A stretch of DNA of 8,690 nucleotides, from contig CAIXQV010000998.1 in NCBI GenBank assembly GCA_903921605.1, positions 1-8,690 on the forward strand. Reading direction: 5' to 3'. Below the pieces are notes generated by a model. It had not been told where the DNA came from, searched no databases, and saw nothing but the letters and a program-made list of their open reading frames with translations. Source of the stretch: an uncultured Planctomycetaceae bacterium (GTDB lineage Bacteria; Planctomycetota; Planctomycetia; Planctomycetales; Planctomycetaceae). The translations under genes and the position numbers were made by a program. The stretch's first letter is position 1. Every line of letters begins with the position of its first letter. This document shows positions 7,594 through 8,690 of this stretch, piece by piece.

Positions 7594-7600
7594 AAAAGGT
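7594..7600 (+). promoter_or_regulatory. Strong ribosome-binding site for the 58-residue gene
   Basis: AAAAGGT (7594-7600), extended by GA, is a good match to the Shine-Dalgarno sequence, with AAGG placed 7 bases before ATG 7607. It is the clearest ribosome site in the window and supports the small gene as real. Confidence 0.65.
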
Positions 7601-7606
7601 GACGTC

Positions 7607-7783
7607 ATGAAAGACTTCCTGGTATTCGGTGGATTTCTGGTGTTCTGGATCGTCCTCAATCGCTGGTTGTTACCGTACTTTGGTATCCAAACCTGCATGA
7701 GCGGAGCTTGTTCTCGACCGGCTCAGACGCAGCCGATCAACCTTCCCGACAAACCGGAGAATGTCGGCCCGCGACGTCCTTAG
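7607..7783 (+). CDS. Small single-pass membrane protein with Cys-x4-Cys motif (function unknown)
   Basis: A 58-residue protein. Residues 4-26 form one hydrophobic, aromatic-rich membrane segment (FLVFGGFLVFWIVLNRW...), followed by GIQTCMSGAC with C30 and C35, then a Pro/Gln-rich polar tail ending in RRP. The start is fixed by a strong ribosome site (AAGG 7 bases upstream). The gene lies between a long inverted repeat and an RND-type adaptor gene that starts 127 bases later on the same strand. The paired cysteines just outside the membrane segment could bind a metal ion or act as a redox pair, and the neighbour suggests a link to efflux; both are inference. I do not recognise a named family. 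Base use and frame look normal, and the out-of-frame alternative over the same stretch (7708-7914) lacks any support. Confidence 0.75.
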   Translation: MKDFLVFGGFLVFWIVLNRWLLPYFGIQTCMSGACSRPAQTQPINLPDKPENVGPRRP

Positions 7784-7910
7784 TTCACGCGTCTCGACTT
7801 AAGCGAGTCCATCGAGCCCATATCAGAGTGTTGCGCATTCGGATACAAGTGCCGTACTGCGGCGAAAGTACTCGCCGTCGATTGAACTCTCTATTTGCCG
7901 GAATGCTCCC

Positions 7911-8690
7911 ATGACGATCCTGTTCGCTGCACAGACATTTCTGCAGTCGCACGTGGTTCGTACGATTCTCAAAGTCACATTCTTTGTGAGTTTGATTGCA
8001 GCGGCCGTCTACTGGTTTCGGTATTCCCCGGTCCACGTTTCAAAAGTCGAAGTTGTCTCGGGAGACATTGCGGCAGAAGTGATGGGGACTGGTACGCTTG
8101 AGGCACGGACGAAAGCGATCCTCAGTCCCAAGATCTCCGGGCGACTCATTGAGGTCTCAGCCGATCAGGGCGACGAAGTTGAAGTTGGCCGGGTCATCAT
8201 GCGGCTCGATGACATCGAGTTGAAGCAGCAGGTTGAGATGGCAAAAGTATCGATCTCGGCTGCAAAGGCGGCTCTGAATCGGTTTGAAGCAGACAAGACA
8301 CAGACAGCCGCTATCCTGACGCTCGCGGAAAATGACCACGCCCGCATCGTGACGCTCTCAAAGTCCAATGCCGCGACTGTTTCGGATCTGGAAAAATCTG
8401 CGGAACAACTGGACGTGGCTCGTGCAGGAATCAGTCGTTCCGAAGCCGCGATGGCCGAAGCTCTTCAGCAGGTGCTTGTCGCGGAAAGCACTCTGGCCTA
8501 TCACGAAGCCCGACTGGCCGACACGATCGTTGCCGCTCCGTTCAGTGGCTTGATCGTGCAGCGATTTCGGGATCCCGGGGCGATCGCTGTTCCGGGAAGT
8601 CCCGTGTTGAGCCTGATTTCCACCGACGAACTCTGGATCACAGCATGGGTCGATGAAACCGAGATGTCGCGGATAGCCGTCGGTCAGCCA
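7911..8690 (+). CDS. HlyD/RND-type efflux periplasmic adaptor subunit, N-terminal part (runs off window)
   Basis: The frame opens at ATG 7911 and stays open for 260 residues to the window end. Residues about 18-36 are a membrane anchor (ILKVTFFVSLIAAAVYWF). The first half of the biotinyl-lipoyl-like barrel follows at about 45-100 (LSPKISGRLIEVSADQGDEVEVGRVIMRLDD is spread over 71-101). A long Ala/Glu-rich alpha-helical hairpin covers about 104-204. The second lipoyl half begins at DTIVAAPFSGLIVQRFRDPGA (205-224), and the beta-barrel starts at ELWITAWVDE (240-249). This order is typical of membrane-fusion proteins that join an inner-membrane pump (RND or MacB-type ABC) to an outer-membrane channel. 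Missing are the rest of the barrel and the membrane-proximal domain, which should lie just downstream with the pump gene. The substrate cannot be predicted. The ribosome site is weak. Confidence 0.93.
   Translation, partial: MTILFAAQTFLQSHVVRTILKVTFFVSLIAAAVYWFRYSPVHVSKVEVVSGDIAAEVMGTGTLEARTKAILSPKISGRLIEVSADQGDEVEVGRVIMRLDDIELKQQVEMAKVSISAAKAALNRFEADKTQTAAILTLAENDHARIVTLSKSNAATVSDLEKSAEQLDVARAGISRSEAAMAEALQQVLVAESTLAYHEARLADTIVAAPFSGLIVQRFRDPGAIAVPGSPVLSLISTDELWITAWVDETEMSRIAVGQP

Noticed and set aside
7708..7914. 68-codon frame from TTG 7708 whose stop overlaps the adaptor start as ATGA
   Set aside because: It runs out of frame through the end of the better supported 58-residue gene, starts at TTG without a ribosome site and gives an arginine-rich sequence without motifs. 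The ATGA overlap is probably coincidence.
8157..8368. Minus-strand frames over the adaptor gene
   Set aside because: They are shadows of the HlyD-type coding frame, which has a full domain order on the + strand.

Overview
The window looks like chromosomal DNA of a planctomycete, probably a marine Pirellulaceae/Rhodopirellula-type organism. This is inferred from a tandem run of large secreted formylglycine sulfatases, a short soluble zinc-type anti-sigma factor behind an ECF sigma factor, moderate-to-high GC, weak Shine-Dalgarno sites and long intergenic inverted repeats. No rRNA, tRNA, CRISPR array or complete insertion sequence was seen. All supported genes lie on the + strand.

Left part (2-5845): three consecutive sulfatase genes of the long AtsD-like arylsulfatase type. 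The first is cut by the window edge and only its C-terminal 286 residues are present. The second (start most likely 1005) and third (3491-5845) are complete. Both have a signal peptide, the C-S-P-T-R formylglycine site, the metal and active-site motifs, and a C-terminal beta-rich domain. Genes 2 and 3 are 11 bases apart and probably co-transcribed. Genes 1 and 2 are separated by about 140 bases holding two inverted repeats. The three are clear paralogues and probably desulfate related sulfated substrates outside the cytoplasm; the substrate cannot be read from sequence.

Middle (5846-6434): almost 600 bases without a convincing gene, holding several small inverted repeats, one of them terminator-like.

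Right part (6435-8690): an ECF sigma factor and a small zinc-motif anti-sigma partner, then a nearly perfect long inverted repeat (7488-7565). After it come a 58-residue single-pass membrane protein with a Cys-x4-Cys motif and the first 260 residues of an HlyD/RND-type periplasmic adaptor, cut by the window end. A plausible reading is a sigma/anti-sigma switch next to an efflux operon, but the long inverted repeat may separate the two transcription units.

I see no clearly new biological system. The best leads are the long inverted repeat, the Cys-motif small protein tied to an efflux adaptor, and the sulfatase array.
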